Below, in pieces: positions 17,727-27,757 of a DNA stretch of 64,000 bases (position 1 is its first letter; each line of letters opens with the position of its first letter). The DNA is from Acidithiobacillus montserratensis (GTDB lineage: Bacteria; Pseudomonadota; Gammaproteobacteria; Acidithiobacillales; Acidithiobacillaceae): NCBI RefSeq assembly GCF_018853465.1, contig NZ_JABBOU010000069.1, positions 30,962-94,961 of the forward strand, read 5' to 3'. Under the pieces are notes generated by a model. It saw only the letters and a program-made list of their open reading frames with translations. It searched no databases and was not told the DNA's origin. Made by a program: the position numbers and the translations under genes.

Positions 17727-19493
17727 ATGAAGCAGTTTAACGGAGCCTTTTTTCGCGACTTGTGGCGAATCAGCAAGCCCTACTGGTGGCACTCTGAAGA
17801 GCGCTGGAGTGCCCGGGGTGTTTTTGCGCTGATCATTTTGCTCAATTTGTTCATGGTGTTCATTTCCTACCGGATGACCCAGTGGTATGCGGTTTTCTGG
17901 AACGCCTTGCAGCATTTTGCCGTTGATGCAGCCTGGCATCAGATGCTGATTTTTCTGCTGTTGGCGACGGCATACATCATTGCCGCCGTATCCCAGACTT
18001 TTTTTACCCAGATGCTGGAAATACGCTGGCGACGGTGGCTGACCCGGCATTATCTCGATAACTGGCTGTCCAAAAGTACTTTTTACCACATGCAGGTACT
18101 CGGCGATGGAACGGATAACCCCGACCAGCGTATCAGCGAAGATCTGGCCAGTTTTACCAACCAGACCCTGAACATCATCATCGGCCTGCTGAGTTCGGTG
18201 ACCACTCTCGCGGCCTTTGTCTTCATGCTCTGGGAATTGTCGGCCATGATTACCATTCCCTGGAATGGAGCTTTATATACCATTCCCGGTTATCTGGTTT
18301 GGGCGGCCCTGATCTATGCCGTGTTTGGCACGATTCTGACGGCCCTGATCGGTCGCCCGCTGATCAAACTCAATTTCAACCAGGAACGCTATCAGGCCGA
18401 TTTTCGTTTCAGCATGATGCGTCTGCGCGAAAACAGCGAGAGCGTGGCTTTATACGGCGGTGAGAGTGAAGAGCGCCACCATTTCCTCCAGCGTTTCGCC
18501 AGTGTATATGCCAATTACTGGCGGATTATCTGGCGATCCATGCGCCTCAACTGGTGGGTGTCGGGTTATGGTCAGGCCGCCATTATTTTCCCCATCATCG
18601 TCAGTATGCCCGCCTATTTTGTAAACAAGGCCATTGGTATTGGCGGGTTGCAACAAATTGCCTCTGCTTTTGCCCAGGTGCAGGGTGCTCTGTCCTTTAT
18701 TGTCAGCAGTTACAGCAGTCTGGCCAACTGGCATGCGGTGGTCGATCGTCTGCGCTTTTTTGAACAATCCATGGAAGAAGTGCGGGTCATTCGCGAAACC
18801 CACTATCAGATTGAACGCCGTGATGCCCCCTGTTTGCAGGTCAGGCAACTCAATGTCCGTTTACCTGACGGTCGGGAGCTGGTGCATGACCTGAATCTCG
18901 ACGTGCAGCGGCGTGAAAGGCTGTTGATCATGGGGCCTTCCGGGGGTGGTAAAAGTACCCTGATCCGGGGGCTGGCAGGTATCTGGCCATTTGGTGACGG
19001 CGAAATCGGACTACCCAAGGCCGAACGTCCCTTGTTTCTTCCCCAGAAGCCCTATCTCCCCCTCGGTACCCTGCGGGAAGTGCTGGTTTATCCTTTTGGC
19101 GTGACGGACATGGATGACCGGCGCCTGCAGCAGATTCTCGGTCTGGTGGGGATGTCCGGGCTGCAGGACAAGCTGGAGGACTCCCGGCTCTGGTCCCATG
19201 TGTTATCCTTGGGGGAACAACAGCGGCTGGCCTTTGCGCGGGTGCTGGTGCAAAAACCCCGGTGGCTGTTTCTGGATGAGGCCAGTTCGGCCCTGGATGA
19301 GCCCGCTGAGTGTCAATTGTACCAGCTACTCATAGAGGCTCTGCCGGAAACGGCCATGATCAGTGTGGGGCATCGCTCCAGTTTGTTGCGTTTTCATCAG
19401 CGTTGTCTGCGTCTGCAGGGAAATGGTACCTGGGTACTGGAATCCTTGCCGGAGCAGGACTCGTCTGGAGGGCTGCAACCAGCGCCCGCATGA
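17727..19493 (+). CDS. SbmA/BacA/YddA-type ABC exporter (fused permease-ATPase)
   Basis: About 588 residues: an N-terminal membrane domain of the ABC_membrane_2 family (WWHSEERWSARG, with several hydrophobic segments) followed by an ATPase domain. The Walker A is GPSGGGKST, the signature LSLGEQQRLAFARVL, and the Walker B WLFLDEASSALDE. The fused arrangement with the WRRWLTRHYLDNWL segment matches YddA and peroxisomal ABCD-like exporters. The ATG at 17727 follows GGAGAG and starts MKQFNGAFFRDLW; the longer frame to 17670 lacks a ribosome binding site. The substrate is unknown. Confidence 0.88.
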   Translation: MKQFNGAFFRDLWRISKPYWWHSEERWSARGVFALIILLNLFMVFISYRMTQWYAVFWNALQHFAVDAAWHQMLIFLLLATAYIIAAVSQTFFTQMLEIRWRRWLTRHYLDNWLSKSTFYHMQVLGDGTDNPDQRISEDLASFTNQTLNIIIGLLSSVTTLAAFVFMLWELSAMITIPWNGALYTIPGYLVWAALIYAVFGTILTALIGRPLIKLNFNQERYQADFRFSMMRLRENSESVALYGGESEERHHFLQRFASVYANYWRIIWRSMRLNWWVSGYGQAAIIFPIIVSMPAYFVNKAIGIGGLQQIASAFAQVQGALSFIVSSYSSLANWHAVVDRLRFFEQSMEEVRVIRETHYQIERRDAPCLQVRQLNVRLPDGRELVHDLNLDVQRRERLLIMGPSGGGKSTLIRGLAGIWPFGDGEIGLPKAERPLFLPQKPYLPLGTLREVLVYPFGVTDMDDRRLQQILGLVGMSGLQDKLEDSRLWSHVLSLGEQQRLAFARVLVQKPRWLFLDEASSALDEPAECQLYQLLIEALPETAMISVGHRSSLLRFHQRCLRLQGNGTWVLESLPEQDSSGGLQPAPA

Positions 19494-19579
19494 AAGTGTA
19501 TGTGTCACCGGGTATCCAGTGACCCATGCGATGCTTTTCAGTCAACATGATGTATCAGGAATTTCAAGGAGACATAACG

Positions 19580-20155
19580 ATGGCGATGACAGCAAAAGAT
19601 TTACCCATAGGTGGGGCCATGCCCGCTTTTACTCTGCCCGTGGGCGGGGATAAAACGCAATGGTCCAGCAGCTCTGCCCAGGGCAAGCCATTATTGGTGC
19701 TGTTTATCTGCAATCACTGTCCCTATGTATTGCATATCAGTCAGCAGCTCGGGGAACTGACCCGGCAGTGGCAGCGTCAGGGGTTACAGGTGGTCGCCAT
19801 CAACAGTAATGATCCGGAAACCTACCCCGAAGATGCCCCCGAGAAAATGCCGGCGGAAGCCCGGCGAGCCGGTTATGATTTCCCGTATCTTTTTGATGGG
19901 GAACAAAGCGTGGCAAAAGCCTTTAACGCGGTATGTACCCCCGATATTTTTCTGTTTGATCAGGCCGGCAAGCTTTTTTACCACGGACAGTTTGATGATA
20001 GCCGTCCCAAGAACACGCTGCCGGTCACTGGTAACGATCTGTCAGCAGCCGTGGCCGCCGTGCTGGATGGCCGTGATCCTCCCGCAAAAACTTTGCCCAG
20101 CGTCGGCTGTAGCATCAAATGGCGGGCGGGTAATGAACCGGAGGGCTGGGCATGA
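19580..20155 (+). CDS. Thioredoxin-like peroxiredoxin-fold protein
   Basis: A 191-residue redoxin. The CxxC site is in LFICNHCPYVLHI near residue 45, followed by VVAINSNDPETYPEDAPEKM, typical of the AhpC/TSA-like 'thioredoxin family protein' group that often sits alone in proteobacterial genomes. No signal peptide is seen, so it is cytoplasmic. The ATG at 19580 has AAGGAGA at ideal spacing; the longer frame is not needed. The SDR gene overlaps its stop by 4 nt (ATGA), so the two are translationally coupled. Confidence 0.82.
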   Translation: MAMTAKDLPIGGAMPAFTLPVGGDKTQWSSSSAQGKPLLVLFICNHCPYVLHISQQLGELTRQWQRQGLQVVAINSNDPETYPEDAPEKMPAEARRAGYDFPYLFDGEQSVAKAFNAVCTPDIFLFDQAGKLFYHGQFDDSRPKNTLPVTGNDLSAAVAAVLDGRDPPAKTLPSVGCSIKWRAGNEPEGWA

Positions 20156-20898
20156 GTACGTCCAAAGCCTGCGCCGTGGTCACCGGTGCTTCTTCTGGGA
20201 TTGGTGCGGAAACAGCCCGCCAACTGGCGCGGCAAGGCTATCAGGTCTATCTGGGTGCCCGGCGCCTGGAGCGACTCCAGGCCCTGGCTGCGGAAATCCA
20301 GGGAGTGGCTTTGGCTCTGGATGTCACTGACCCGGAAAGTGTCCGTCAGTTTGTGGATCAGTTACCCGAAACTGTTGATGTGCTGGTCAACAATGCGGGT
20401 GGGGCATTGGGTCTGGAAGCCATTGCCGATATGGAAGAATCTCACTGGCAACGCATGTGGGACAGTAATGTCCTCGGCCTGGCGCGCATGAGTAAGGCTC
20501 TGTACCCCCGACTTCTGAAAGCCGCTTCGGGAACTGGGCATCTGATCAATATCGGCAGTATTGCTGCCCATGAAACCTACGCCGGCGGTGGAGGCTACAC
20601 GGCCTGCAAACATGCGGTGAAAGCCATTACCGAAACCCTGCGCGTGGAATGGCTGGGTCAACCCGTTCGAATCAGCCAAATCGACCCGGGTCTGGTGGAA
20701 ACCGAATTCAGTCTGGTGCGCTTTGCCGGAGACGCGGAACGGGCGGCCAATGTGTATGCCGGTATGGAACCCCTGGTTGCAGCAGATATTGCCGAGGCGA
20801 TTGTCTGGGTAATCAGCCGCCCCGCCCATGTCAATATCGATGAAATCATCATCAAACCCCGGGATCAGGCCCGAGCAGGGCTGGTTCACCGGCGCTGA
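20152..20898 (+). CDS. Short-chain dehydrogenase/reductase
   Basis: A 248-residue classical SDR. The NAD(P)-binding TGASSGIG lies near residue 12, with the structural NNAGG motif, catalytic Ser in INIGSIAAHE and the YTACK active-site pair. The YLGARRLERL segment after the second strand suggests NADPH preference. Strings such as DPGLVETEFSLVRF resemble YdfG-like serine/3-hydroxy acid dehydrogenases, so that activity is the best guess. It overlaps the upstream redoxin gene by 4 nt. Confidence 0.88.
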   Translation: MSTSKACAVVTGASSGIGAETARQLARQGYQVYLGARRLERLQALAAEIQGVALALDVTDPESVRQFVDQLPETVDVLVNNAGGALGLEAIADMEESHWQRMWDSNVLGLARMSKALYPRLLKAASGTGHLINIGSIAAHETYAGGGGYTACKHAVKAITETLRVEWLGQPVRISQIDPGLVETEFSLVRFAGDAERAANVYAGMEPLVAADIAEAIVWVISRPAHVNIDEIIIKPRDQARAGLVHRR

Positions 20899-20932
20899 GT
20901 GTCTTCATGTTCAGCGTGCCTGTGTTTGAAGT

Positions 20933-21148
20933 TCAGTGAAAAATCTGTTGCAGGAAACCGCCAGCCAGCTGTTGCTGTTTTGAGACAAAACCGTTTCGCT
21001 GGCCCTGTCTTTGCCGCCGTAAACGCAGCAGACGTTTCTGTAGCTCCCTTTTGATGCGCTGTCTTTCATGCCCCGCCATGAAGGATGAATAGCTGGGGAA
21101 GCTGCGAACCCGGCGCAGAGCGGCCAGTAAGTTAGTGCTGCTTTCCAT
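20933..21148 (-). CDS. Small basic hypothetical protein
   Basis: A 71-residue protein, very rich in Arg, Lys and Gln in its middle (HERQRIKRELQKRLLRLRRQ). The ATG at 21148 is preceded by GAGGAGATCACC, a good ribosome binding site, which supports it as real; a competing longer frame in another phase has none. It lies downstream of the lspA end in the same direction and is convergent with the SDR gene. A nucleic-acid-binding role would suit its charge but is not shown. Confidence 0.5.
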   Translation of the reverse strand: MESSTNLLAALRRVRSFPSYSSFMAGHERQRIKRELQKRLLRLRRQRQGQRNGFVSKQQQLAGGFLQQIFH

Positions 21149-21207
21149 GGTGATCTCCTCAAATTTTCGTGTGCTCCAGAGGAGTAAGCAAGGAGTGTGC
21201 CAAAAAT

Positions 21208-21235
21208 ATTATCCTATGCGAAACAAAGGCGTAAA
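21208..21235 (-). promoter_or_regulatory. Candidate sigma70 promoter for the small basic protein
   Basis: On the minus strand TTTACG (21230-21235) and GATAAT (21208-21213) are spaced by 16 nt, about 60 nt upstream of the small ORF with the strong ribosome binding site. The -10 is good and the -35 weak. Confidence 0.4.
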
Positions 21236-21383
21236 TTTTAAGCACGCGTCGATGTGCCGAAATTTGTCACGATTTGACGACAGTGGCGGAGCTGTCAATA
21301 GCCCTTTGTAGGTGGAACCCCATGTTTGGTCAGGGGGATATTGAAAGCATCCCTCTGCCAGGTGTAGAGCTTCCAGGCATCAC

Positions 21384-21842
21384 TCAGTGACGGCGAAAAG
21401 CATCGAGAATCAGAATGACGGCACCGATGCTGATGGCACTGTCGGCAATATTGAAGTACGGCCAGTACAAAGTGCCCCAGTGGGCACCGATAAAGTCCAC
21501 CACGTAGCCAAGGCGAATGCGGTCAATGAGATTGCCTACCGCGCCGCCGAGAATGAGAGCGAGAGCTACGGCCGTCCAGGTGCTGCCGGGCTTGAGGCGT
21601 CGCAGGATGGCGACGATGACCACCACCACCAGCAGGGCAATCCCAATCAGCAACCAGCGCTGCCAGCCACCGGCGCCGGCCAGAAAGCTGAAAGCCGCAC
21701 CGGTATTGTGGACCAGACGAAAATTGAGCAGACCGGGAATCACCACCACCCCCTGACCCACCCGCCAGATGTGGCTCAGCCAGAGCTTGACGCCCTGATC
21801 AACAATGATGACGGCGAAAGACAGCCAGAGATAACGTAACAT
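21384..21842 (-). CDS. lspA: Lipoprotein signal peptidase
   Basis: The aspartyl protease that removes signal peptides from prolipoproteins after diacylglyceryl transfer. 152 residues, four hydrophobic segments. Conserved family strings are present: VDQGVKLW, HNTGAAFSFL, GNLIDRIRLGYVVDFI and FNIADSAISIG, the last two holding the catalytic Asp pair. The start is the ATG at 21842, which overlaps the ileS stop by one base (TGATG); the longer frame would run into ileS. The ileS-lspA order is classic. Confidence 0.95.
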   Translation of the reverse strand: MLRYLWLSFAVIIVDQGVKLWLSHIWRVGQGVVVIPGLLNFRLVHNTGAAFSFLAGAGGWQRWLLIGIALLVVVVIVAILRRLKPGSTWTAVALALILGGAVGNLIDRIRLGYVVDFIGAHWGTLYWPYFNIADSAISIGAVILILDAFRRH

Positions 21843-24664
21843 CAGCAAAACTCCCGATTTTCGCCAGGTAATTCCAGGTTGCTCACACATCGCCCACAGA
21901 TTTCCGGATGTTCGGCATGCTCTCCCACATCAGCACGCCGATGCCAGCAGCGTGCGCATTTGCGGGCCGAACTGCTTTCTACCTCCAGGGCCACTCCGGG
22001 AAGCGGTTCCGCACAGGCTTCCGGCCGCGCTGAATAGGCCAGAATGCTGCAGGCTGAGGTCATTAAAAAATAGCGGAGTTCTTCTCCCAATGGGCGTAAG
22101 AAGTCCTCCCAGTCTTGGTTGGCATAAACACGCAGTTCCGCGTCCAGGCCCGAGCCGATTTTCTTGTCCTGCCGCAAGGGTTCCAGCGAGGCGTTCACGG
22201 CCTCCCGCAGCTGACTGAGGCGATCCCAGCGGGCGTTGAGCGCAAGCGTATCCTCCGGCAAGGACAACGCCGGATATTCCCCGAAAAACACGCTGGGAGC
22301 AAAACGGTTGCGCATCTCCTGCCAGATTTCTTCCGCCGTAAAACTCAGGATGGGCGCCATCCAACGGACCATGGCTTCGAGCATCTGCCACAGCACCGTC
22401 TGTGCAGAACGACGGGCGCGGGATGCCGCTGGTGAAGTGTACAGACGATCCTTAAGGACATCCAGGTACAGCCCGCCAAGATCCACGGAGCAGAAATGAT
22501 GCAGTTTCTGCTGCACTTTCAGAAACTGATACTCTGCGTAGGCGGCGCGGATTTCTTCCTGCAGCAGTGCCGTGCGTGCCAGCATCCAACGGTCCATTTC
22601 CAGCAATTCAGCAGCAGGCAGGGCATCTCTGGCGTAGTCAAAATCATGGGTATTGCCGAGAATATAGCGAGCGGTGTTGCGGATGCGCCGATAGCTGTCT
22701 CCCAGTTGTTTGACAATGGCATCGGAAATGGGGATTTCGCCCCGATAATCTGCCGAAGCCACCCAGAGCCGGAGAATGTCGGCACCGTAACGGTCGATGA
22801 TACTCTGGGGGGCAATGACGTTACCCACCGACTTGCTCATTTTGCGACCTTCACCATCCACCGTGAAACCGTGGGTGAGTACCGCCTTGAAGGGTGCGCG
22901 GCCGCGACTGGCCACCGATTCCAGCAGAGAAGACTGGAACCAGCCGCGATGCTGGTCAGAGCCTTCCAGATACAAATCTGCGGGGCTCTGCAGCTCGGGG
23001 CGTTGTTCCAGGACAAAGGCATGGGTCGAACCGGAGTCAAACCAGACATCGAGAATGTCGGTACCCTTGTGGAAATGGGTATGCCCACAGGCAGGGCATC
23101 GGGCATCCGCCGGGAGGAAATCCTCTGCGGGTTGATTGAACCAGGCATCGACGCCATTGGCTTTGACGGCTTCCGCAATGCGTGCAAAAGTCGCCGCGTC
23201 GCGGAGCGGTTCACCACACTGCGCGCAGGAGAACAATGCTACTGGTACTCCCCAGGCCCTCTGCCGGGAAATACACCAGTCCGGACGTTGCCGGACCATG
23301 CCGGCGATCCGTTCTTTGCCCCAGTCGGGAATCCAGCGGGTATCCTCAATGGCGCTCAGGGCCTGCTCGCGCAACTGGTTGGCGGACATGCTGATAAACC
23401 ATTGCGGCGTCGCCCGAAACAGCAGGGGTGTCTTATGGCGCCAGCAGTGGGGATAACTGTGACGGATTTTTTCCAGATGCAGCAGCGTCTTGTTTTCTTG
23501 CAAGAGTTCGATGATGCGCTCGTTGGCCTGACGGATATTCAGACCGCCGAGTCCATGGGGCAGGTCATCGCGCAGGCGGCCATTATCCTGCAAAGGACTG
23601 TCCACGGGCAGATGATAGTGGCGACTGGCTTCATAATCTTCTACGCCGTGGGCGGGGGCGGTATGTACGCAGCCGGTTCCCGCTTCGAGGGTAACATGCT
23701 CGCCGAGGATGACAGGAACCTGGCGATCCAGAAAGGGATGCTGCAGCAGCAATCCCTCAAGTTGCGCACCGGCACATTCCGCGAGTACGGCAGGAGCAGC
23801 TTGCGCAGCCTCACCATAGCGGGCGAGGGTGCTTTCCGCGAGATCGGCGGCCACCAGAATATAATGATGACCGCTGCGCAACAGCACATAGCGGTATTCA
23901 GGATGCAGGGCCACCGCCTGATTGGCGGGTAATGTCCAGGGGGTGGTGGTCCAGATCACCACGCTGGCCGCCATTGCTTCATTCAGTCCCAAGCGTTGCT
24001 GCAGGTCGGCAGGGTCAGCTACCGCAAAGGCCACATCTATGGAAGGATCGTTGCGGTCCTGATATTCCACTTCGGCTTCGGCCAGAGCGCTGCCACAGTC
24101 CACACACCAATGCACCGGTTTGGCGCCACGCACTACCTGGCCATTGACGGTCAAGCGGCCCAGCTCCCGCAGAATGTTGGCTTCTGCTGCAAAATGCATG
24201 GTCAGATAGGGATGCTGCCAATCCCCGAGAATGCCCAGGCGCTCAAAATCCCGGCGCTGTCCGCCAATCTGGCCTTCCGCATAGCGGCGGCAGGCATTGC
24301 GAAATTCCTGGGCGCTGACTTTTTCACCGGGACGCCCCAGTTCCTTTTCTACCTGGATTTCAATGGGCAGCCCATGACAATCCCAACCCGGTACATAGGG
24401 TACCCGATAGCCTTCGCTCAATTTGCTTTTGTTGATGATATCCTTGAGGATTTTGTTGACGGCATGACCGATGTGGATGTTGCCGTTGGCATAAGGCGGG
24501 CCATCGTGCAGGATAAATACCGGCGCTGTGCTGCGCGCTGCCTGTAGGGAAGCATATAAATCATGCTCCTGCCAGCGTACCAGGGTAGCGGGTTCACGTT
24601 CCGGAAGTTTGCCCTGCATAGGGAAATCCGTTTGGGGGAGGTTCAGTGTGAGCTTGTAGTCCAT
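21842..24664 (-). CDS. ileS: Isoleucyl-tRNA synthetase
   Basis: A class Ia aminoacyl-tRNA synthetase of 940 residues. It shows the HIGH motif in GNIHIGHAVNKI near residue 60, KMSKS in GRKMSKSVGN, an editing-domain segment (WTTTPWTLPANQAV), and a C-terminal zinc site with CARCWHRR and CGRC. The start overlaps the ribF 3' end by 22 nt, and the stop overlaps the lspA start, so ribF-ileS-lspA form one transcription unit. Confidence 0.97.
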   Translation of the reverse strand: MDYKLTLNLPQTDFPMQGKLPEREPATLVRWQEHDLYASLQAARSTAPVFILHDGPPYANGNIHIGHAVNKILKDIINKSKLSEGYRVPYVPGWDCHGLPIEIQVEKELGRPGEKVSAQEFRNACRRYAEGQIGGQRRDFERLGILGDWQHPYLTMHFAAEANILRELGRLTVNGQVVRGAKPVHWCVDCGSALAEAEVEYQDRNDPSIDVAFAVADPADLQQRLGLNEAMAASVVIWTTTPWTLPANQAVALHPEYRYVLLRSGHHYILVAADLAESTLARYGEAAQAAPAVLAECAGAQLEGLLLQHPFLDRQVPVILGEHVTLEAGTGCVHTAPAHGVEDYEASRHYHLPVDSPLQDNGRLRDDLPHGLGGLNIRQANERIIELLQENKTLLHLEKIRHSYPHCWRHKTPLLFRATPQWFISMSANQLREQALSAIEDTRWIPDWGKERIAGMVRQRPDWCISRQRAWGVPVALFSCAQCGEPLRDAATFARIAEAVKANGVDAWFNQPAEDFLPADARCPACGHTHFHKGTDILDVWFDSGSTHAFVLEQRPELQSPADLYLEGSDQHRGWFQSSLLESVASRGRAPFKAVLTHGFTVDGEGRKMSKSVGNVIAPQSIIDRYGADILRLWVASADYRGEIPISDAIVKQLGDSYRRIRNTARYILGNTHDFDYARDALPAAELLEMDRWMLARTALLQEEIRAAYAEYQFLKVQQKLHHFCSVDLGGLYLDVLKDRLYTSPAASRARRSAQTVLWQMLEAMVRWMAPILSFTAEEIWQEMRNRFAPSVFFGEYPALSLPEDTLALNARWDRLSQLREAVNASLEPLRQDKKIGSGLDAELRVYANQDWEDFLRPLGEELRYFLMTSACSILAYSARPEACAEPLPGVALEVESSSARKCARCWHRRADVGEHAEHPEICGRCVSNLELPGENREFC

Positions 24665-25605
24665 GGGTTTGGTGAATCCTCAGGGTGTTCGGCAAAAAAA
24701 CGTCGAGTATGGTGGATATCCCGGGCAATGGCGGCCTTGAGGGTATCGAGGTCCGGGTATTTTTCTTCGTGACGAAGCTGGTGGAGCAGCTCTACTTGCA
24801 CGCGCTGACCATAGAGGTCGGGATTATCGGCATCCAGACAGTGCGCCTCCAGCACCATCTGCTTGCCACCGACGGTGGGCCGCAAACCAATGCTGATTGC
24901 TGCTATCCAGCTTCCCCGCTCGCTATGCAGACGTCCGGCAAAAATCCCCTGGACCGGAACAGGGCGGCGATTCAGGGGAATATTGGCCGTCGGAAAACCC
25001 AGTTCCCGGCCGAGATGGTCACCATGGACAATTTTTCCGCAGAGAGTATAGGGTCTGCCCAGCCATTGACTGGCCTGATCGAGATGACCTGCCTGCAGGG
25101 CTGCACGAATCCCGGTACTGCTGACCCGATGCCCGTCCAGGCTGAATGCCGCCTGTTCCATCACCGTAAAACCGTATTGCCGACCATAATGCTGGAGCAT
25201 GTGCAGGTCCCCGCGTCGGCCGGCGCCAAAACGGAAGTCATGGCCCACCACCAGAAAACGGCACTGTAACTGTTGTACCAGGATCCGGGAGATGAAATCT
25301 TCCGCAGAAACTTGTGCCAGTGTCTGATTAAAAGGCAGGCAATAGACCTGATCGACACCATAATGACGCAGGGCCAGCACTTTCTCGCGGAGGCTGCTGA
25401 GTCGTGGTGCGGCTTTGTCTGCCTGAAAAAATTCCCGGGGGAGTGGTTCAAAAGTCAGTACGGCAGTGGGCAATCCTGCTTGCTGCAAAGACTGCAGTAG
25501 AGCCTGGTGTCCTCGATGAACCCCATCAAAATTGCCGATGCTGACCGCCAGTTCCGAACTGGCAGGGCAATGGCTGCGGCGATGGAAGAAGCCTGGGAAA
25601 TTCAT
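24643..25605 (-). CDS. ribF: Bifunctional riboflavin kinase/FAD synthetase
   Basis: Makes FMN and FAD from riboflavin. The N-terminal nucleotidyl-transferase domain has IGNFDGVHRGHQALL and VVGHDFRFGAGRRGD; the C-terminal kinase domain has GRELGFPTANIPL and the GLRPTVGG segment. From ATG at 25605 it has 320 residues, near the usual 310. A start 14 codons earlier is possible; neither has a good ribosome binding site. It stands upstream of ileS with a short overlap, as in many proteobacteria. Confidence 0.93.
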   Translation of the reverse strand: MNFPGFFHRRSHCPASSELAVSIGNFDGVHRGHQALLQSLQQAGLPTAVLTFEPLPREFFQADKAAPRLSSLREKVLALRHYGVDQVYCLPFNQTLAQVSAEDFISRILVQQLQCRFLVVGHDFRFGAGRRGDLHMLQHYGRQYGFTVMEQAAFSLDGHRVSSTGIRAALQAGHLDQASQWLGRPYTLCGKIVHGDHLGRELGFPTANIPLNRRPVPVQGIFAGRLHSERGSWIAAISIGLRPTVGGKQMVLEAHCLDADNPDLYGQRVQVELLHQLRHEEKYPDLDTLKAAIARDIHHTRRFFAEHPEDSPNPWTTSSH

Positions 25606-25671
25606 GGGAGATCTGTATACGTCCGTTTTGCAGAAAAATGGCGACATCTTAACGTAAATTAGTGGATAACC

Positions 25672-26121
25672 CTAGATCATCGGTGTGCAGTCTGCCCATT
25701 CGGGCTGCTTTTCCCGAATGACTTCCAGCAGGGGGCGGCGTTGCCCGAAGCCCTGGGCATGGCCATGGTAGTAAGCCAAGGTCGGTTCCGGGTGGCGCCA
25801 GCACAAATATCCATCGCCTGTGTCAAAGTCCACCAGCCACAAGCCGGACACGACTACGCCCAGGCGCTCCATTTTGTTGATCCAGCGTTGCACAATTTCT
25901 TCGTAAAGGTTTTCCTGATGCTGTAAAACCGGGTGATTTTCCATGTTGGCGCGCATGGCATCGAGAATGGGCGCGAGTTCATCAACAGCCTGGGCGGTAA
26001 TGTTGCGCACCAGGGGGAAAATCTGTTGTGCTTCCAGAAGCGTGAATATCCGAATCTGGCCGGGTCGCTGAATGGCCAGGACGGAATCACCATGTCCATG
26101 TAATCCGTCAGTGTCAGACAC
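25672..26121 (-). CDS. DUF2203-family protein
   Basis: About 149 residues. The opening FTLLEAQQIFPLVRNI, the central helix and the late GDGYLCWRHPEPTLAYYHGH are typical of the DUF2203 family, whose function is unknown. GTG at 26121 is preferred to the longer frame: it has AAGGAG 8 nt upstream and overlaps the murJ stop by 8 nt, which points to translational coupling. It sits between murJ and ribF. Confidence 0.72.
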   Translation of the reverse strand: MSDTDGLHGHGDSVLAIQRPGQIRIFTLLEAQQIFPLVRNITAQAVDELAPILDAMRANMENHPVLQHQENLYEEIVQRWINKMERLGVVVSGLWLVDFDTGDGYLCWRHPEPTLAYYHGHAQGFGQRRPLLEVIREKQPEWADCTPMI

Positions 26122-27664
26122 GCTCAGTTCTCCTTCGGACAATGTCGCGCAGCTCATGGATGCCCAGTCCCCAGGTGCCGCCCAGATAGATGAGTGCTGC
26201 TAAAGCTACCAGGCCCAGCACCCGCAGCAGCCTTTCCCACAAAGGCAGGGCAAGCCACAGTGCGGTATCCCCACGCAGAAAAAATAACACCAGACCCATG
26301 ATAACCGCCATGCTGCTTGATTTCAGCAAAAAGGGCAGCCACCCGGCTTGCAACTGGTAGAGGCCATCCCGATGCAGGCGGCGCCAGAGCAGGGCGGCAT
26401 TGACCAGAGCTGCGGTACTGGTGGCCAGGGCTAGACCCAACTGCTGCAAAGGCCAGGCGAGCACCAGACTGATGCCCATATTGACGGCGACGCTGATCAT
26501 CCCGAAACGCACGGGCGTACGGGTATTTTGATGGGCATAAAAAGCGGGCGCCAGAACCCGGGCGGCAATAATGGGCAAAATGCCAATGCCGTAGCCCATC
26601 AGACTCAAACTGCTTTGCGCCGCATCTGCGGCACTGTAGGCGCCGTAGCGGAACAGGCTGATCAACAGCGGTTCTGCCAGAATCAGCAGGCCGATGGTGG
26701 CGGGCAGGCCGATCAGCCAGGTCAGGCGCAAGGCCCAGTCCAGGGTTTCCGGAAATTGTGCAGAGCTTTCTGCCGCCTGCCGGGAAAGCAGGGGGAGGAC
26801 CACCGTGCCGAGGGCCACGCCGAAAACTCCCAGCGGAAATTCCACCAGGCGGTCGGAATAATATAAATAAGAAACCACATTAGCCCCAACCAGAGAAGCC
26901 AGAATGGTATTCAGAAACAAATTGACCTGGGCGACCGATGCCCCGAAAGCGGCCGGTCCCATCAGCCGCAGCACCTTGGCGACGCCCGGATCCCGGCGGC
27001 GCAGCCGTGGCCAGCGCAGATAACCCAGTTTTTTCAGGGAAGGAAACTGAAACAGCAATTGCACTACGCCACCAATGAGCACCCCCCAGGCTACGGCGAT
27101 GACCGGCTGTTGCAGATGTGGCGCCCAGAGCAGGGCGGCGGCGATGATGCTGAGATTCAGAAAAACCGGGGTGAAGGCGGGTACGGTAAAATGCCCGTGG
27201 GTGTTGAGAATGCCCCCGGCCAGAGCCACCAGGGAAATCAGGAAAAGATACGGAAAAGTGATCCGCAACAATTCTACCGTCAACTGAAATTTGCCGGGAT
27301 CAGCGGCGAAACCGGGAGCGATGGCATAGACGACAAGGCTGGCACCGAGTATGCCAAGCAGGGTGAAAATGGCCAGGCTGAGTGCCAGCCAACCGCTGAC
27401 ATCAGCGATAAAGGCCTGAGTTTCCGCCGTGCTGCGCCGGGCACGATATTCGCCCAGCACCGGAACAAAAGATTGGGAAAATGCGCCCTCTCCAAACAGC
27501 CGCCGAAACAGATTGGGGATCCGGAAGGCCACAAAAAAAGCATCAGCCATTTCTCCCGCACCAAATAGATGGGCCAGAATGATGTCCCGGGCAAAACCGA
27601 GAAGTCTGGAAAGCAGGGTGTTGCTCCCCACTTTCAGTACGCTGCGCAGGGGATGTTTACTCAT
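26114..27664 (-). CDS. murJ: Lipid II flippase MurJ
   Basis: Flips the peptidoglycan precursor lipid II across the inner membrane. A 516-residue polytopic protein of the MOP/MviN family, about 14 hydrophobic segments. Typical strings are the N-terminal SNTLLSRLLGFARDIILA, AFFVAFRIPNLFRRLFGEGA and the AFYAHQNTRTPVRFG loop. It is the first gene of the murJ-DUF2203-ribF-ileS-lspA set. Confidence 0.95.
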   Translation of the reverse strand: MSKHPLRSVLKVGSNTLLSRLLGFARDIILAHLFGAGEMADAFFVAFRIPNLFRRLFGEGAFSQSFVPVLGEYRARRSTAETQAFIADVSGWLALSLAIFTLLGILGASLVVYAIAPGFAADPGKFQLTVELLRITFPYLFLISLVALAGGILNTHGHFTVPAFTPVFLNLSIIAAALLWAPHLQQPVIAVAWGVLIGGVVQLLFQFPSLKKLGYLRWPRLRRRDPGVAKVLRLMGPAAFGASVAQVNLFLNTILASLVGANVVSYLYYSDRLVEFPLGVFGVALGTVVLPLLSRQAAESSAQFPETLDWALRLTWLIGLPATIGLLILAEPLLISLFRYGAYSAADAAQSSLSLMGYGIGILPIIAARVLAPAFYAHQNTRTPVRFGMISVAVNMGISLVLAWPLQQLGLALATSTAALVNAALLWRRLHRDGLYQLQAGWLPFLLKSSSMAVIMGLVLFFLRGDTALWLALPLWERLLRVLGLVALAALIYLGGTWGLGIHELRDIVRRRTERV

Positions 27665-27757
27665 GCAGTTTTAGAACGGACGGAGACATCGCGGAATAAT
27701 GGCACGGCTGCCGGGATCGGCCAAGATAAAACCGCATTCAGCATGTCTCTGAAGAAT

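Noticed and set aside
22496..23932. 478-codon open frame on the plus strand inside ileS
   Set aside because: An antisense shadow of ileS, whose catalytic motifs are intact on the minus strand.
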